From Necropsobacter massiliensis (GTDB lineage: Bacteria > Pseudomonadota > Gammaproteobacteria > Enterobacterales > Pasteurellaceae): a stretch of 64,000 nucleotides of DNA. The DNA is taken from contig NZ_LN776183.1 of NCBI RefSeq assembly GCF_000827595.2, positions 468,273 to 532,272 on the forward strand, given 5' to 3'. Shown piece after piece: positions 10,040-20,282 of the stretch (position 1 is the stretch's first letter; each line of letters begins with the position of its first letter). A program made the translations under genes and the position numbers. The notes beneath the pieces were generated by a model. That model was given only the letters and a program-made list of their open reading frames with translations. It was not told the origin of the DNA and made no database searches.

Positions 10040-12199
10040 ATGAAGTTTAAATTAAGCCTAATTTACACCGCACTTTTTGCCGGTGTTTCTTTCGGAACAG
10101 CAGCTGAAACCAATCAGCTGTCTAATAATAGTAGTTTAGAACAAATCAACATTGTCACAGAGCTGGAAAAAGCCAAGGCTGCTGACGGTAAACAAAAAGA
10201 AGTCGCAAATCTAGGTCTGCTTGGCAACCAGCTTGCCTTTGCCTCACCTATCAACGTGGTGAACTATGATGAGAAAGCGTTTGAAGATCAACAACCGCGT
10301 AACGTAGTAGATGCAATTGCCAAAACCGATGCCTCGGTAATGAATTTTGGTGGCGAAACCAATACCTTGCAGGGGGTTTATGTGCGCGGCTTGCAATTAG
10401 ACGCCCGTCAAATCAGCCTCAACGGTTTAGCCGGCTTATACTCTACTTATAATTCGCCGACTGCTGGAGTCAGTTCTGCTCAATTGATTAAAGGCGCTTC
10501 TACGGTCACAAGCGGTATGGATCCTGAAGGCTCGGCTGGCGCGGCAATGAATATTGAAACGAAACGCGCTACCGATGAAGATATTAATAAGATCAGTTTC
10601 GGTTGGTTCAGCAATAATCGTTTACAGGAAAGTGTTGATTTCGGTCGTCGTTTCGGTGCAAATAAAGAATGGGGCGTACGTATTAACGGAAAATACCGTG
10701 CCGGCGATACTGCACGTGCCGGTTATAACGAACGAGATAAAGAGCTAGCCATCGGCGCAGATTATCGGGGCGCAACGTTACGTGTCGGCATAGATTATAT
10801 GTACAGCAAGCGTAAAACCAACGGCGGTCGTGCTCGTGTGCAGGATATTCAGCTGTTGAATTTCGCTTTACCATCCGCACCGAACGGTAAAACTAATTTA
10901 ATCCCGAGCTGGTCCGGTCAAACCACAGAAGATCAAACCATTATGACCACTTTTGAATATGATCTGCCATATAACATGATGTTATCCGGCGGTATCGGTC
11001 ATATGGAATCAAAATATTACGGTGCTTTCGGTCAGGTGCGAATGGTTGATTCTGCTGGCAATTATAGTATTCGTTCCATGCGCGGCATGGATTATCGCAC
11101 TCGCACGACCAGCAGCAATCTGAAATTACAGGGTGAATTTGAAATCGCTTCGGTGTTAAATAACTGGAGTATAGCTTTTGACAGCGTTACGCGCTATCGT
11201 GATTTTGATCAAACGCCGGTCGTCAACTACGGTACATTAAAAAATGCTTATACCGGATTAACTATTTATAATCCTGTCTTCCCGACTTCGCCAACTTATT
11301 CGGGCTTAGTTCAAAGTACTGATGAAAAAATGCAGGCACACAGCCTAGCTTTTGCCGATACGCTGGGTTTGTATGGCAACCAAATCCGTTTAACCCTCGG
11401 CGGGCGTTATCAATGGATCAAACAACATGATTATGCAAAAAACATCAAAGCCCATGAAAGTCGTTTCAGTCCAATGGCAACGCTTGCTTATGTGCCTAAT
11501 CCGAATGTAGTGTTTTATGGAAACTATCTGGAGGATTTAGAACCGGGTGCTATTGACGAAGATACCGGTATAATGGCAAAACCGATTGTCAGCCGCCAAA
11601 TTGAAGTCGGTGTGCGTAAAAACTGGGGAGAACAATTCACCACCACATTAAGTCTATACCAAATCCGCCGTCCCGGAGTTAATGTGTTAACTGGCGCAGA
11701 GCAAGGCAAGGAACGCAACCGTGGTATTGAGTTTAACGCCTACGCCACTTTATTAAACGGTACGTTGCGTCCGAGTTTCGGAATTACCTATAACAAAGGC
11801 GAGTTGATTGACTACACCACTTTCGGTACGGCTTATGCAGATCAAGGTACGATTGTAACCGGTGTACAGGTTGCCAGCCCGCGCATTATTTATAAAGGCG
11901 CAATTGAATGGGATACGCCATTTGTTCAAAACTTAACGTTAAATGCGGCGATTCAATACTACGGTTCCTCTTATCAGGATTACGCCAAAAAATATAAATT
12001 CTCACCGTATACGACTGTAGATATCGGTGCTAAATATGTCATTCACATGACGCAAAAACAGACGCTTACGTTGCGTGGCGCGGTAGAAAATCTATTTAAT
12101 CAGAATTACTGGCAAGTACAGCGTGGACGTTATGATCGTAGCTTCGCTGTGGTCGGATTACCGCGTACATACTGGTTGAATGTTGAATACTCATTCTAA
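10040..12199 (+). CDS. TonB-dependent outer-membrane receptor (siderophore type)
   Basis: Outer-membrane gated channel, probably for an iron chelate or another scarce ligand. The start at 10040 follows AGGATTTTT and opens a signal peptide (MKFKLSLIYTALFAGVSFGTAA). The plug domain follows, with FASPINVVNYDEKAFEDQQPRN and VYVRGLQLDARQISLNGLAG. A long beta-barrel ends in the classic LPRTYWLNVEYSF with terminal Phe. About 719 residues, normal for the family. The linked downstream ABC half-transporter resembles the E. coli yddB-yddA pair. The Fur-like site points to iron control. The ligand cannot be read from the sequence. Confidence 0.9.
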   Translation: MKFKLSLIYTALFAGVSFGTAAETNQLSNNSSLEQINIVTELEKAKAADGKQKEVANLGLLGNQLAFASPINVVNYDEKAFEDQQPRNVVDAIAKTDASVMNFGGETNTLQGVYVRGLQLDARQISLNGLAGLYSTYNSPTAGVSSAQLIKGASTVTSGMDPEGSAGAAMNIETKRATDEDINKISFGWFSNNRLQESVDFGRRFGANKEWGVRINGKYRAGDTARAGYNERDKELAIGADYRGATLRVGIDYMYSKRKTNGGRARVQDIQLLNFALPSAPNGKTNLIPSWSGQTTEDQTIMTTFEYDLPYNMMLSGGIGHMESKYYGAFGQVRMVDSAGNYSIRSMRGMDYRTRTTSSNLKLQGEFEIASVLNNWSIAFDSVTRYRDFDQTPVVNYGTLKNAYTGLTIYNPVFPTSPTYSGLVQSTDEKMQAHSLAFADTLGLYGNQIRLTLGGRYQWIKQHDYAKNIKAHESRFSPMATLAYVPNPNVVFYGNYLEDLEPGAIDEDTGIMAKPIVSRQIEVGVRKNWGEQFTTTLSLYQIRRPGVNVLTGAEQGKERNRGIEFNAYATLLNGTLRPSFGITYNKGELIDYTTFGTAYADQGTIVTGVQVASPRIIYKGAIEWDTPFVQNLTLNAAIQYYGSSYQDYAKKYKFSPYTTVDIGAKYVIHMTQKQTLTLRGAVENLFNQNYWQVQRGRYDRSFAVVGLPRTYWLNVEYSF

Positions 12200-12216
12200 T
12201 TTTAAATATTATTCCG

Positions 12217-12238
12217 GGGCAGTCTCACTGCCCTTTTG
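12217..12238 (+). terminator. hairpin between receptor and ABC transporter
   Basis: GGGCAGT-CTC-ACTGCCC followed by TTTTG. It probably terminates or attenuates readthrough from the receptor gene into the transporter gene, whose start is 25 bp downstream. Confidence 0.75.
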
Positions 12239-12262
12239 TCGTTTTTATAGCGGAATAAACAG

Positions 12263-14014
12263 ATGAACTGGCAAACGGAACTGAATAATAGTTTTTACTG
12301 GCTTATCAGCGCGCTTTTTTGGCTAACGCTGTGCTTTTCGCTGACAGCGATAATACTCAAGCAAACGGATTTCGGTCAGAAATTCTGGTTGATCACACAG
12401 CCTTGTATCGCCAAAAGCAATAAACTGAAACTTATCGCTTTGGGACTGATTTTGTTTGCGTTGATTTTGCTTGAAGTTCGAATAAGCGTATTAAATACCT
12501 TTTTTTACAATGGGTTATACAGCTCATTACAGAACAAAAAAGCCGACGCGTTCTGGTTTTTTGCCAGTATCAACGTGATGTTGGTACTGTTTAAAATTAT
12601 TCATTCCATTATTAATTATTTTATGCAGCAGGTATTTGAAATCCGCTGGCTGGAAAAACTTAATGCGGAAATGCTGATGCGTTGGCTGGAAAATAAAAAT
12701 TATTATCGGCTGAAATATATCAAAGCGATTCCGGACAATATCGATCAGCGTATTGAACAAGATGCACGGGAATTTATCTCAAGTACGGTGGAACTGGTAC
12801 GCGGCGTGATTAACTCGGTGGTGTCAACCATTGAATTTACCTTGATTCTGTGGGGGCTGTCGGGGTTGTTGGTTTTATTCGGTCTGGCAATTCCGAAAGG
12901 TGTCGTCTTTTTTATCTATGCTTTTATTATTGCCGCAACCGCATTATCAATCTGGATCGGCTACCCTTTAGTCAAACTGAATTTTAATAAAGAACATTTC
13001 AACGGTAACTATCGCTATTCGCTGATTCGAGTGCGCGACAACGCGGAAAGCATCGCCTTTTATGAGGGCGAACAAAAAGAGCGGTCGAATTTAAGCGAGA
13101 AATTCAATACGGTCATTCAAAACCGCTGGGCGATTGTGCGTAAAATGTTAGGGCTGGACGGATTTAACACCGGCGTAACGCAAATTGCGATGATCCTACC
13201 ACTAATGTTACAAGCACCGCGCTTTTTTGCCGGGCAAGTCACTTTGGGCGATATGCATCAAACCGTTCAATCTTTTAATCGCCTGATGCGCGCACTGTCT
13301 TTTTTCCGTTTATTTTATGAACAATTCACCCTGTATCAAGCACGCTTAAACCGTCTCGCCGGTTTTATCGGCAAACTGGATGAGCTGGATAATACTCAAG
13401 TGCATCAGCCGGTGGAATGTACAAATCGTGTGTCACTGCGCAATTTCGGTATTCGCGATCAAGCAGATAACATTATTCTGGCCAATATCAATATCGAATT
13501 ACGCAACGGCGATGCATTATTGATTCAGGGTCCTTCCGGTAGTGGCAAAACGACATTGCTAAAAGCCATCGCGGGAATTTACCCTTTCGCTACCATGGGA
13601 CATGCCGAACGCCCCTGCGGTGCGGAGGCCTTATTTCTGCCGCAGCGACCTTATATGCCACAAGGTACACTGCGTGAAGCCGTTTGTTATCCGCACATCG
13701 CTATTCAGCATGATGAATTAGAACAGGCTATGCGGGAATGCCGTTTAGAGAAATATATTCCGGCACTGGATGTTGATAATGACTGGCAAGTTATTTTATC
13801 ACCGGGCGAACTGCAAAGAGTGGCGTTTATCCGAATTCTATTGAGTAAACCGGATGTAGTATTTTTAGATGAAACGACATCGGCGCTGGACGAACCGACG
13901 GAAGAATTACTCTACGCCATGATCAGAAAGCGTTTGCCGCAAATGATTATCCTGAGCATCGGTCATCGCTGCACATTACAGCAATTCCATAACAAACGGC
14001 TTGCTCTGTCTTGA
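12263..14014 (+). CDS. yddA: ABC transporter, fused permease and ATPase (YddA/SbmA-like)
   Basis: A half-transporter with an SbmA/BacA-type membrane domain (roughly residues 1-330, with EVRISVLNTFFYNGLYSSLQ) fused to an ATPase domain. The ATPase shows Walker A (GPSGSGKTT), a modified signature (LSPGELQRVAF, Pro in place of the usual Gly at its second position) and Walker B (VVFLDETTSALDE). It is expected to work as a homodimer in the inner membrane. Relatives move peptides, vitamin B12-like compounds or siderophores. Linkage to the TonB receptor, as in E. coli yddB-yddA, suggests they handle the same ligand, which is inference. The protease gene pqqL that accompanies the pair in E. coli is absent here. 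Confidence 0.85.
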   Translation: MNWQTELNNSFYWLISALFWLTLCFSLTAIILKQTDFGQKFWLITQPCIAKSNKLKLIALGLILFALILLEVRISVLNTFFYNGLYSSLQNKKADAFWFFASINVMLVLFKIIHSIINYFMQQVFEIRWLEKLNAEMLMRWLENKNYYRLKYIKAIPDNIDQRIEQDAREFISSTVELVRGVINSVVSTIEFTLILWGLSGLLVLFGLAIPKGVVFFIYAFIIAATALSIWIGYPLVKLNFNKEHFNGNYRYSLIRVRDNAESIAFYEGEQKERSNLSEKFNTVIQNRWAIVRKMLGLDGFNTGVTQIAMILPLMLQAPRFFAGQVTLGDMHQTVQSFNRLMRALSFFRLFYEQFTLYQARLNRLAGFIGKLDELDNTQVHQPVECTNRVSLRNFGIRDQADNIILANINIELRNGDALLIQGPSGSGKTTLLKAIAGIYPFATMGHAERPCGAEALFLPQRPYMPQGTLREAVCYPHIAIQHDELEQAMRECRLEKYIPALDVDNDWQVILSPGELQRVAFIRILLSKPDVVFLDETTSALDEPTEELLYAMIRKRLPQMIILSIGHRCTLQQFHNKRLALS

Positions 14015-14039
14015 TATAGGATAAATAACGCCAAATAAA

Positions 14040-14080
14040 AAAGTGCGGTCGATTTCTTGCCAAAATCCGACCGCACTTTC
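14040..14080 (+). terminator. inverted uptake-signal pair after yddA
   Basis: AAAGTGCGGTCGATTT and AAATCCGACCGCACTTT form a long stem 26 bp past the yddA stop. The arms are opposite-facing uptake signals. Confidence 0.75.
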
Positions 14081-14084
14081 TAAC

Positions 14085-14116
14085 AAAAAACGGTGAGAAT
14101 AATTCTCACCGTTTTC
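14085..14116 (-). terminator. pykA terminator
   Basis: AAAACGGTGAGAAT and ATTCTCACCGTTTT form a near-perfect stem with almost no loop. On the - strand it runs into six T, right after the pykA stop. Confidence 0.85.
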
Positions 14117-14135
14117 GCTCTACCGATAAACGCGA

Positions 14136-15575
14136 TTATTCCACCACTAAAGTGCGGCAGGTATTGGTGCTGCCGGTTGCCAGTTCGTCACCTTGTGTCA
14201 ACAGAACCAAATCACCGGTTACTAAGAATCCTTTGTTTTTCAACAACTGAATTGCGGCTTTCGCCCCTTCAACCGTGCGACTGACTTCTTCGCTGAAAAT
14301 CGGTGTGACACCGCGGTAAAGCGCACACAGGTTTAATGTCGCTTCATTACGGGATAAAGCAAAGATCGGTAAACCGGAGCTGATACGCGACATCAATAAT
14401 GGCGTACGACCGCTGCTGGTCATCGTAATAATTGCCGCCACGCCTTTCATATGGTTTGCCGCAAACATCGCCGACATCGCTACAGATTCTTCAATCGTAT
14501 CGAATTGTGCGTCCATACGGTGACGAGAAACATTGATGCTTGGCATTTTTTCCGCACCTAAACAGACTTTCGCCATTGCCGCCACAGTTTCTGACGGATA
14601 TTGACCGGCAGCTGTTTCAGCGGACAGCATAACCGCATCGGTACCGTCCAACACGGCATTGGCAACGTCCATCACTTCCGCACGGGTCGGCATAGGATTG
14701 CTGATCATGGATTCCATCATTTGAGTCGCTGTAATCACGACACGATTTAACTGGCGCGAACGACGGATTAATTTTTTCTGTACGCCGACTAATTCCGGAT
14801 CACCGATTTCCACCCCTAAATCACCACGGGCAACCATAATCACATCGGAAGCTAAAATAATATCGTCCATCGCTTCGCTGGTTGCAACCGCTTCGGCACG
14901 TTCAACTTTGGCAACGATTTTTGCATTTAATCCCGCTTCTTTAGCTAATTGGCGGGCATAATTTAAATCTTCGCCGGAACGCGGGAAAGACACCGCCAAA
15001 TAATCTACGCCGATACGCGCCGCGGTAATAATATCCGCTTTATCTTTTTCTGTCAGCGCATCCGCCGATAAACCACCGCCCAGCTTGTTGATCCCTTTAT
15101 TATTGGATAAAGGACCACCGACCGTTACTTCGGTAAAGACTTTTGCACCTTCAGTAGATAACACTTTTAACTGCACGCGACCGTCGTCCAATAACAAAAT
15201 ATCACCGGGAACCACATCCTGCGGCAGGGTTTTATAATCCAGACCGACCGCTTCCTGTGTACCTTCGCCTTTCGGTAAATCAGCATCCAACACGAATTTA
15301 TCGCCGATATTCAAAAAGATTTTTCCGTCTTTAAATGTCGAAACACGGATTTTAGGTCCTTGCAAATCGCCCAGAATGGCAACCGTTTTGCCCAGTTTTT
15401 TTGCAATTTCGCGAACACGCTGCGCACGACCGATATGATCATCCGGCGTACCATGTGAGAAATTCATACGCACAACGTTTGCACCGGCCGCAATAATTTT
15501 CTCCAAATTATTGCCGCGGTCTGTCGATGGCCCCATAGTACACACGATTTTTGTTCTTCTCAGTCTTCTAGACAT
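14136..15575 (-). CDS. pykA: pyruvate kinase
   Basis: Converts phosphoenolpyruvate and ADP to pyruvate and ATP, the last step of glycolysis. The 479-residue protein starts [21 protein letters not shown], the PykA (type II, AMP-activated) form rather than PykF. It shows [10 protein letters not shown], the catalytic KVERAEAVA region, [12 protein letters not shown], and [13 protein letters not shown]. The C-terminal allosteric domain ends [12 protein letters not shown]. It is a single-gene unit with a strong downstream hairpin. The 240-bp upstream region is AT-rich and leads to the tRNA gene on the other strand. Confidence 0.95.
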   Translation of the reverse strand: MSRRLRRTKIVCTMGPSTDRGNNLEKIIAAGANVVRMNFSHGTPDDHIGRAQRVREIAKKLGKTVAILGDLQGPKIRVSTFKDGKIFLNIGDKFVLDADLPKGEGTQEAVGLDYKTLPQDVVPGDILLLDDGRVQLKVLSTEGAKVFTEVTVGGPLSNNKGINKLGGGLSADALTEKDKADIITAARIGVDYLAVSFPRSGEDLNYARQLAKEAGLNAKIVAKVERAEAVATSEAMDDIILASDVIMVARGDLGVEIGDPELVGVQKKLIRRSRQLNRVVITATQMMESMISNPMPTRAEVMDVANAVLDGTDAVMLSAETAAGQYPSETVAAMAKVCLGAEKMPSINVSRHRMDAQFDTIEESVAMSAMFAANHMKGVAAIITMTSSGRTPLLMSRISSGLPIFALSRNEATLNLCALYRGVTPIFSEEVSRTVEGAKAAIQLLKNKGFLVTGDLVLLTQGDELATGSTNTCRTLVVE

Positions 15576-15772
15576 TATTTACTCCGTCAATTATTACGAT
15601 TAATTTAAAACATTCTTTTACCGCTCACAGCATATCTGCGACGGCGAAAAACTGAGGGGTATTATACGCTGAAAACAAAATCAGATCGAGATCACAAATT
15701 ATAAAAAAATCGTAAAGAAATTGAACAATTGATTAATTTTATGACAAACAAATTCCAAATTAGAAAAAGCCC

Positions 15773-15801
15773 TTGTATTCACAAAAAAAACGCTATATTA
15801 T
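15773..15801 (+). promoter_or_regulatory. promoter of tRNA-Val
   Basis: TTGTAT (15773-15778) and TATTAT (15796-15801) with 17-bp spacing lie just upstream of the tRNA gene. Part of an uptake signal (ACCGCACTTT) occupies 15803-15812. Confidence 0.5.
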
Positions 15802-15818
15802 TACCGCACTTTCGCAGG

Positions 15819-15895
15819 GCGACTATAGCTCAGTTGGTTAGAGCACCACCTTGACATGGTGGGGGTCACTGGTTCGAGTCCAGCTAGTCGCACCA
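15819..15895 (+). tRNA. tRNA-Val (anticodon GAC)
   Basis: A 77-nt cloverleaf with CCA encoded. The acceptor stem pairs GCGACTA with TAGTCGC. The anticodon stem CCACC/GGTGG encloses TTGACAT, giving anticodon GAC, which reads GUC and GUU valine codons. The T-loop is GGTTCGAGTCC. It stands alone, not in a tRNA cluster. No repeat of its 3' end was seen downstream, so there is no direct sign of element integration here. Confidence 0.97.
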
Positions 15896-16095
15896 TTTTC
15901 TTCTCTTGTAATTTTTCATAACTTCTCAAAAATTTTTACAACATCAAGTAATTATAGCGTTTTACAAGTATTCTAGCCGACGTAGCTAAACGTAATGATG
16001 CGTTTCTAATGCAGTGATTTATGCTTTTGCGGCTTACCCCGTAACTTACCCTACAAGGGCGCATAGCACGCCCTTGTTGATGTGTGATTAATTGC
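15896..16095. other. intergenic region between tRNA-Val and selD
   Basis: About 200 bp without a recognisable gene. It holds a hairpin at 16054-16076 (CAAGGGCG/CGCCCTTG) with no T-run on either strand, so it is a doubtful terminator. The rest has no clear motif. Confidence 0.5.
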
Positions 16096-17196
16096 TCAGA
16101 GGATCTGAATCAGGACGTCATCTCCTTGTGGCGCAATCAGTTCGCCGACCTCAAATAAATCAATATGCTGCTGTTGAGCGGCGGCAAACACCGCAGCCTC
16201 CGCTTCAGGTTTGACCGCGATAAGTAAACCGCCGGATGTTTGCGGATCACATAAAATGGCTTTTTGCAAATCCGTCATCGGACCGATTTTATCACCGTAG
16301 CTGTCAAAATTACGGCTTGTTCCGCCCGGTATGCAGCCTTTTTCAATATAGCGTGGCACGCCGTCCAACGTTTTAATTTTATCGAAATAAACCTTCGCGT
16401 TTAAATTCGAGCCTGCACAGATTTCTGACAAATGTCCCAATAAGCCAAAACCGGTCACATCGGTCATTGCGGTTACGCCTTCAATATCGGCAAACTGACT
16501 GCCAATACTGTTCATGCGGCACATGACCTTTGTTGCCAATCCCACATGTTCTGCTTTTAGTTTTCCTTTTTTCTCCGCCGTAGTCAGTACACCGATACCT
16601 AACGGTTTGGTCAGATAGAGCTTACAACCCGGCTGTGCCGACGCATTCTTTTTCACTTTTTGGGTGTCGATAATGCCAGTGACCGCCAGACCGAAAATCG
16701 GTTCCGGCGCATCGATAGAATGCCCGCCGGCAAGGGAAATCCCCGCCTGCTGACAAGCAAAACGACCGCCCTCGACAATCCGTCGGGCGACAGAAGGCGG
16801 CAGTAATTTAATCGGGAAACCGAGAATCGCAATTGCCATAATCGGCTTGCCGCCCATGGCGAAAATATCGCTGATGGCATTGGTGGCGGCGATGCGACCG
16901 AAATCAAAGGGATCATCCACAATCGGCATAAAGAAATCCGTCGTACTGATAATTCCAATGCCATTGCCGATATCATAAACCGCCGCATCATCCTTGGTTT
17001 CGTTGCCGACCAATAAATGAGGATCAGTCAGCTTCTCCATTTCCGAGTGCAATATGGTTTCCAATACTTTCGGCGAAATTTTACAACCGCAGCCCGCACC
17101 GTGACTGTATTGTGTCAGCCGGACGGTATGGGCGACAGTTTCCTCCAGTTCGCTTTGAATCTCGTTAAGATGTTGCTGTGACTGTTGTGCTTCCAT
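16096..17196 (-). CDS. selD: selenide, water dikinase
   Basis: Makes selenophosphate from selenide and ATP, the selenium donor for selenocysteine and 2-selenouridine in tRNA. I start at 17196 because GGGAGAAAAT precedes it; a longer frame reaches 17238. The active-site loop reads GAGCGCK with Cys36 aligned to E. coli Cys17 and Lys39 to Lys20. Many Pasteurellaceae relatives, including H. influenzae, encode selenocysteine (TGA) at the first of these positions. Here the codon is TGC. The N-terminus is about 19 residues longer than E. coli's. No selA, selB or selenoprotein gene lies in the window. Confidence 0.93.
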   Translation of the reverse strand: MEAQQSQQHLNEIQSELEETVAHTVRLTQYSHGAGCGCKISPKVLETILHSEMEKLTDPHLLVGNETKDDAAVYDIGNGIGIISTTDFFMPIVDDPFDFGRIAATNAISDIFAMGGKPIMAIAILGFPIKLLPPSVARRIVEGGRFACQQAGISLAGGHSIDAPEPIFGLAVTGIIDTQKVKKNASAQPGCKLYLTKPLGIGVLTTAEKKGKLKAEHVGLATKVMCRMNSIGSQFADIEGVTAMTDVTGFGLLGHLSEICAGSNLNAKVYFDKIKTLDGVPRYIEKGCIPGGTSRNFDSYGDKIGPMTDLQKAILCDPQTSGGLLIAVKPEAEAAVFAAAQQQHIDLFEVGELIAPQGDDVLIQIL

Positions 17197-17397
17197 ATTT
17201 TCTCCCGCAAGTAATAAAATGACCAGTGGTTTTGGCATTATACGCTTTTACGAATAAAGTGCGGTTAATTTCTGTAAAATTTTTCAGCCGATGGAAACAA
17301 GCGGTTTATGCCTGATTTAGTTGCAGTGTCACAAATTTCGCTTTTCTCTTTTTATGAATGAGTTAGAATAAGCCGAAACAGCAACAGTTACGCCTCC

Positions 17398-18396
17398 ATG
17401 AATAAACGTAAACGCCCAACCTTACAGCATATTGCCGATCATCTTGGTATTACCAAAATGACCATCAGTCGCTATTTGCGCAATCCCGATTCCGTCGCGC
17501 CGGACACCCGGCAAAAAATTGCCGCGGCAATAGAGCGGTTCGGCTACATTCCAAACCGCGCGCCGGATATTCTGTCCAATGCCAAAAGCCGCGCTATCGG
17601 CGTGTTACTGCCGTCGTTAACAAATCAGGTTTTCGCCGATGTGCTAAAAGGCATTGAGCTGGTAACGGATAACGCCGGCTATCAGACGATGCTGGCGCAT
17701 TACGGTTACAGCGAACAAAAAGAAGAACAACGCATCGAAAGTCTGCTTTCCTATAATGTGGACGGGCTGATTTTAGCCGAAAATCACCACAGCAAACGCA
17801 CCTTGAAAATGCTGGAAGTTGCTAATATTCCTGTGATTGAAATTATGGATTGTAGCAATGTGGGAAATCGGCAGGTCATCGGCTTTGATAATATTGCCGC
17901 GGCGCAATCCATGGTCGAAACCATGATTAAACGCGGTCACAACAATGTCGTGTATTTTACCGCTCGCATGGATAAACGAACCAAACTGAAAATGCAGGGC
18001 TACGAACAGGCAATGCGTAAACACGGCTTGGAACCGCACAGCCTGATCACCGAACAGCCATCGTCTTTTACGCTGGGCGCCCAGCTGCTGCGCCAAACCT
18101 TGCAGCACTACCCCGCGACCGACGGCATATTCTGCACGAATGACGATTTAGCTATCGGCGCTTTATTTGAATGTCAGCGATTGGGCATAAAAATACCGCA
18201 GCAAATCGCTATTGCCGGTTTTCACGGACACGATGTAGGACAATCCATGACGCCGCAGCTTGCCACGGTCATCACTCCCAGACTGGACATCGGTAAAACT
18301 GCGGCGCAGGAACTGTTAAACCGCCTCAACGGTATTCCACAGCAAAGCAGTATGATCAATTTAGGTTATCAGATACACTTGGGCGACAGCATTTAA
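17398..18396 (+). CDS. gntR: LacI-family regulator, GntR type
   Basis: Probable repressor of gluconate uptake and use. The N-terminal LacI helix-turn-helix is clear (LQHIADHLGITKMTISRYLRN), followed by the hinge region RAPDILSNAKSRAIGVLLPSL, nearly identical to E. coli GntR. A periplasmic-binding-protein-like effector domain follows. Length 332 matches the family. No gluconate kinase or transporter gene lies beside it in this window, so its targets must be elsewhere. It is divergent from selD and converges with nhaA. Confidence 0.88.
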   Translation: MNKRKRPTLQHIADHLGITKMTISRYLRNPDSVAPDTRQKIAAAIERFGYIPNRAPDILSNAKSRAIGVLLPSLTNQVFADVLKGIELVTDNAGYQTMLAHYGYSEQKEEQRIESLLSYNVDGLILAENHHSKRTLKMLEVANIPVIEIMDCSNVGNRQVIGFDNIAAAQSMVETMIKRGHNNVVYFTARMDKRTKLKMQGYEQAMRKHGLEPHSLITEQPSSFTLGAQLLRQTLQHYPATDGIFCTNDDLAIGALFECQRLGIKIPQQIAIAGFHGHDVGQSMTPQLATVITPRLDIGKTAAQELLNRLNGIPQQSSMINLGYQIHLGDSI

Positions 18397-18404
18397 ACAA
18401 GCAT

Positions 18405-18430
18405 AAAAAAAGGGCGACAGTCGGTCGCCC
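18405..18430 (-). terminator. nhaA terminator
   Basis: GGGCGAC-AGTCG-GTCGCCC. Read on the - strand it is followed by seven T. It may also stop gntR transcription from the other side. Confidence 0.8.
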
Positions 18431-18438
18431 TCAATCCT

Positions 18439-19635
18439 TTAGCGGCTTTCCAGCTTTTTCAGTGCCGGTATTTTCGGCTTGGTAAAATAACGTAATAAAA
18501 AATAACCGATAATCGCCGATGCACCGGAACCCAGCAAAATGCCAAGACGGGCGAAGGTATTCAATTCGCTGTTGCTGCTGCCGAAGGCAAGACCGGACAA
18601 AAACATCGACATGGTAAAACCGATACCGCACAGAACCGAAACGGCAAATACCTGTTTAAAGTTAATGCCCTCGGATAATCTGGCAATCCCCAATTTCACT
18701 CCGAAATAACTGAATAAAAAGACGCCCAGCGGTTTACCCAGCAAGAGCCCTAAGGTTACGCCTAATGTTAACGGCGAGGTCAATGTTTCCCAGCCCATGC
18801 CCGATAAAGATACGCCGGCATTGGAAAAGGCAAACAGCGGCAGAATAAAAAACGAACACCACGGTGCCAGAGCATGTTCCATATCATGTAGCACTTTACG
18901 TCCGCGTTTGCCTTTCAGCGGCACACAGAAACCGATAATGACGCCGGCAAGCGTGGCATGCACGCCGGATTTTAATACCGATACCCATAAAATCAGCCCG
19001 ACAATCGCATAAGCGCCTAAATTCGAGACTTTAAACCGGTTTAACAAAATCAAGCCAATAATTGCGATAGTCGCCAGCACTAACGCTTGGGTACTCAAAT
19101 CATGGGAGAAAAATAAAGCGATAACGACAATGGCGCCCAAGTCATCGATAATCGCCAATGCCAGTAAAAAGATTTTCAGCGCAAAAGGAACTCGGTTACC
19201 CAACAGCGCCAATACGCCCAGTGCAAACGCGATGTCCGTTGCCATAGGAATTGCCCAGCCGTCCTGATATGCCGGAGAGTCCTGATTAATCAACCAGTAA
19301 ACCAAAGCGGGAACCACCATCCCGCCCACTGCGCCGATAGCCGGAAAGATGGCTTTTTGATAACTGGAAATCGCGCCGATCAGCAGTTCACGTTTAACTT
19401 CCAAACCGACCAGAATAAAAAACACCGCCATAAACCCGTCATTCACCCACATTAACAACGGTTTATTAATTTCAACAAGCGATCCGAATTGCACCACTAC
19501 CGGCGCATCAAGAAAATCAAAATAGAAGTGACTTAGCGGCGTGTTTGCCAACAGAATGGCAAATGCGGCGAAAAACAACAGCATAATGCCGCTGGACGAC
19601 TCAAGTTTCATAAAATACTTAATATATTGAACCAT
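18439..19635 (-). CDS. nhaA: Na+/H+ antiporter NhaA
   Basis: Electrogenic inner-membrane antiporter that expels sodium in exchange for protons. The 398-residue protein has about 12 membrane helices. It carries the essential paired aspartates in [19 protein letters not shown], plus the family segments [16 protein letters not shown] and [17 protein letters not shown]. The C-terminus ends in a basic tail. Single gene with a terminator downstream. No nhaR regulator gene is adjacent. Confidence 0.95.
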   Translation of the reverse strand: MVQYIKYFMKLESSSGIMLLFFAAFAILLANTPLSHFYFDFLDAPVVVQFGSLVEINKPLLMWVNDGFMAVFFILVGLEVKRELLIGAISSYQKAIFPAIGAVGGMVVPALVYWLINQDSPAYQDGWAIPMATDIAFALGVLALLGNRVPFALKIFLLALAIIDDLGAIVVIALFFSHDLSTQALVLATIAIIGLILLNRFKVSNLGAYAIVGLILWVSVLKSGVHATLAGVIIGFCVPLKGKRGRKVLHDMEHALAPWCSFFILPLFAFSNAGVSLSGMGWETLTSPLTLGVTLGLLLGKPLGVFLFSYFGVKLGIARLSEGINFKQVFAVSVLCGIGFTMSMFLSGLAFGSSNSELNTFARLGILLGSGASAIIGYFLLRYFTKPKIPALKKLESR

Positions 19636-19730
19636 TTACTCTCCTAACCAAAATAATAAAAAACATATATTCTTTTAACATAAACATTAAATTTCGGTCA
19701 ACAAAAATCGGGATTATTTATTCTGAAATA

Positions 19731-19772
19731 AAAAGTGCGGTCGATTTCTTTTAAAAATCCGACCGCACTTTC
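19731..19772 (-). terminator. inverted uptake-signal pair after ilvH
   Basis: AAAAGTGCGGTCGATTT and AAATCCGACCGCACTTT pair over about 17 bp, just downstream of the ilvH stop. The sequence is almost the same as the pair after yddA (14040-14080). Confidence 0.75.
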
Positions 19773-19790
19773 GCTAAAGGGTGAATCCAC

Positions 19791-20282
19791 TTATAAGCAG
19801 TTTTTCTCACCGCGCGACAGGCTGATTAGACCGGAACGCACAATTTCAATAATCGGGCTTTCCTCTTTTACTGTGCCGACGAAAGCATCCAGTTTATCTT
19901 TGGTACCAACCAGTTGAATGGTATAAGATTTCTGGCTCACATCCACAATTTGCCCGCGGAAAATTTCTGTCAGGCGTTTCAGCTCGTCTCTTGATGTGCC
20001 CTGCGCTTTCACCTTAACCAGCATCACTTCACGTTCCACGTGGTCACAATCGCTCAGATTGATCACTTTAAACACATCCACCAGTTTATGCAGTTGCTTT
20101 TCAATTTGCTCCAGCACCTGTTCATCGCCATAAGCCTCTATTGTCATGCGTGATAAAGTCGGATCATCCGTGGGCGCTACAGTCAGACTTTCGATATTAA
20201 ACGCACGTTGGGAAAATAAGCCGACGACGCGCGATAATGCGCCCGATTCATTTTCTAATAAGACTGATAAAATTCTACGCAT
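19791..20282 (-). CDS. ilvH: acetolactate synthase small (regulatory) subunit
   Basis: Regulatory subunit that gives valine feedback inhibition to acetolactate synthase III. The protein begins [26 protein letters not shown], the ACT-domain start, and has the second domain from about residue 75 (REVMLVKVKA). Length 163 equals E. coli IlvH. Its first base overlaps the last base of the ilvI frame, so the two are translationally coupled. Confidence 0.96.
   Translation of the reverse strand: MRRILSVLLENESGALSRVVGLFSQRAFNIESLTVAPTDDPTLSRMTIEAYGDEQVLEQIEKQLHKLVDVFKVINLSDCDHVEREVMLVKVKAQGTSRDELKRLTEIFRGQIVDVSQKSYTIQLVGTKDKLDAFVGTVKEESPIIEIVRSGLISLSRGEKNCL

Noticed and set aside
15896..16095. Possible integration site or element remnant behind tRNA-Val
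   Set aside because: No repeat of the tRNA 3' end, no integrase and no phage genes are present. Only an ordinary hairpin is seen.
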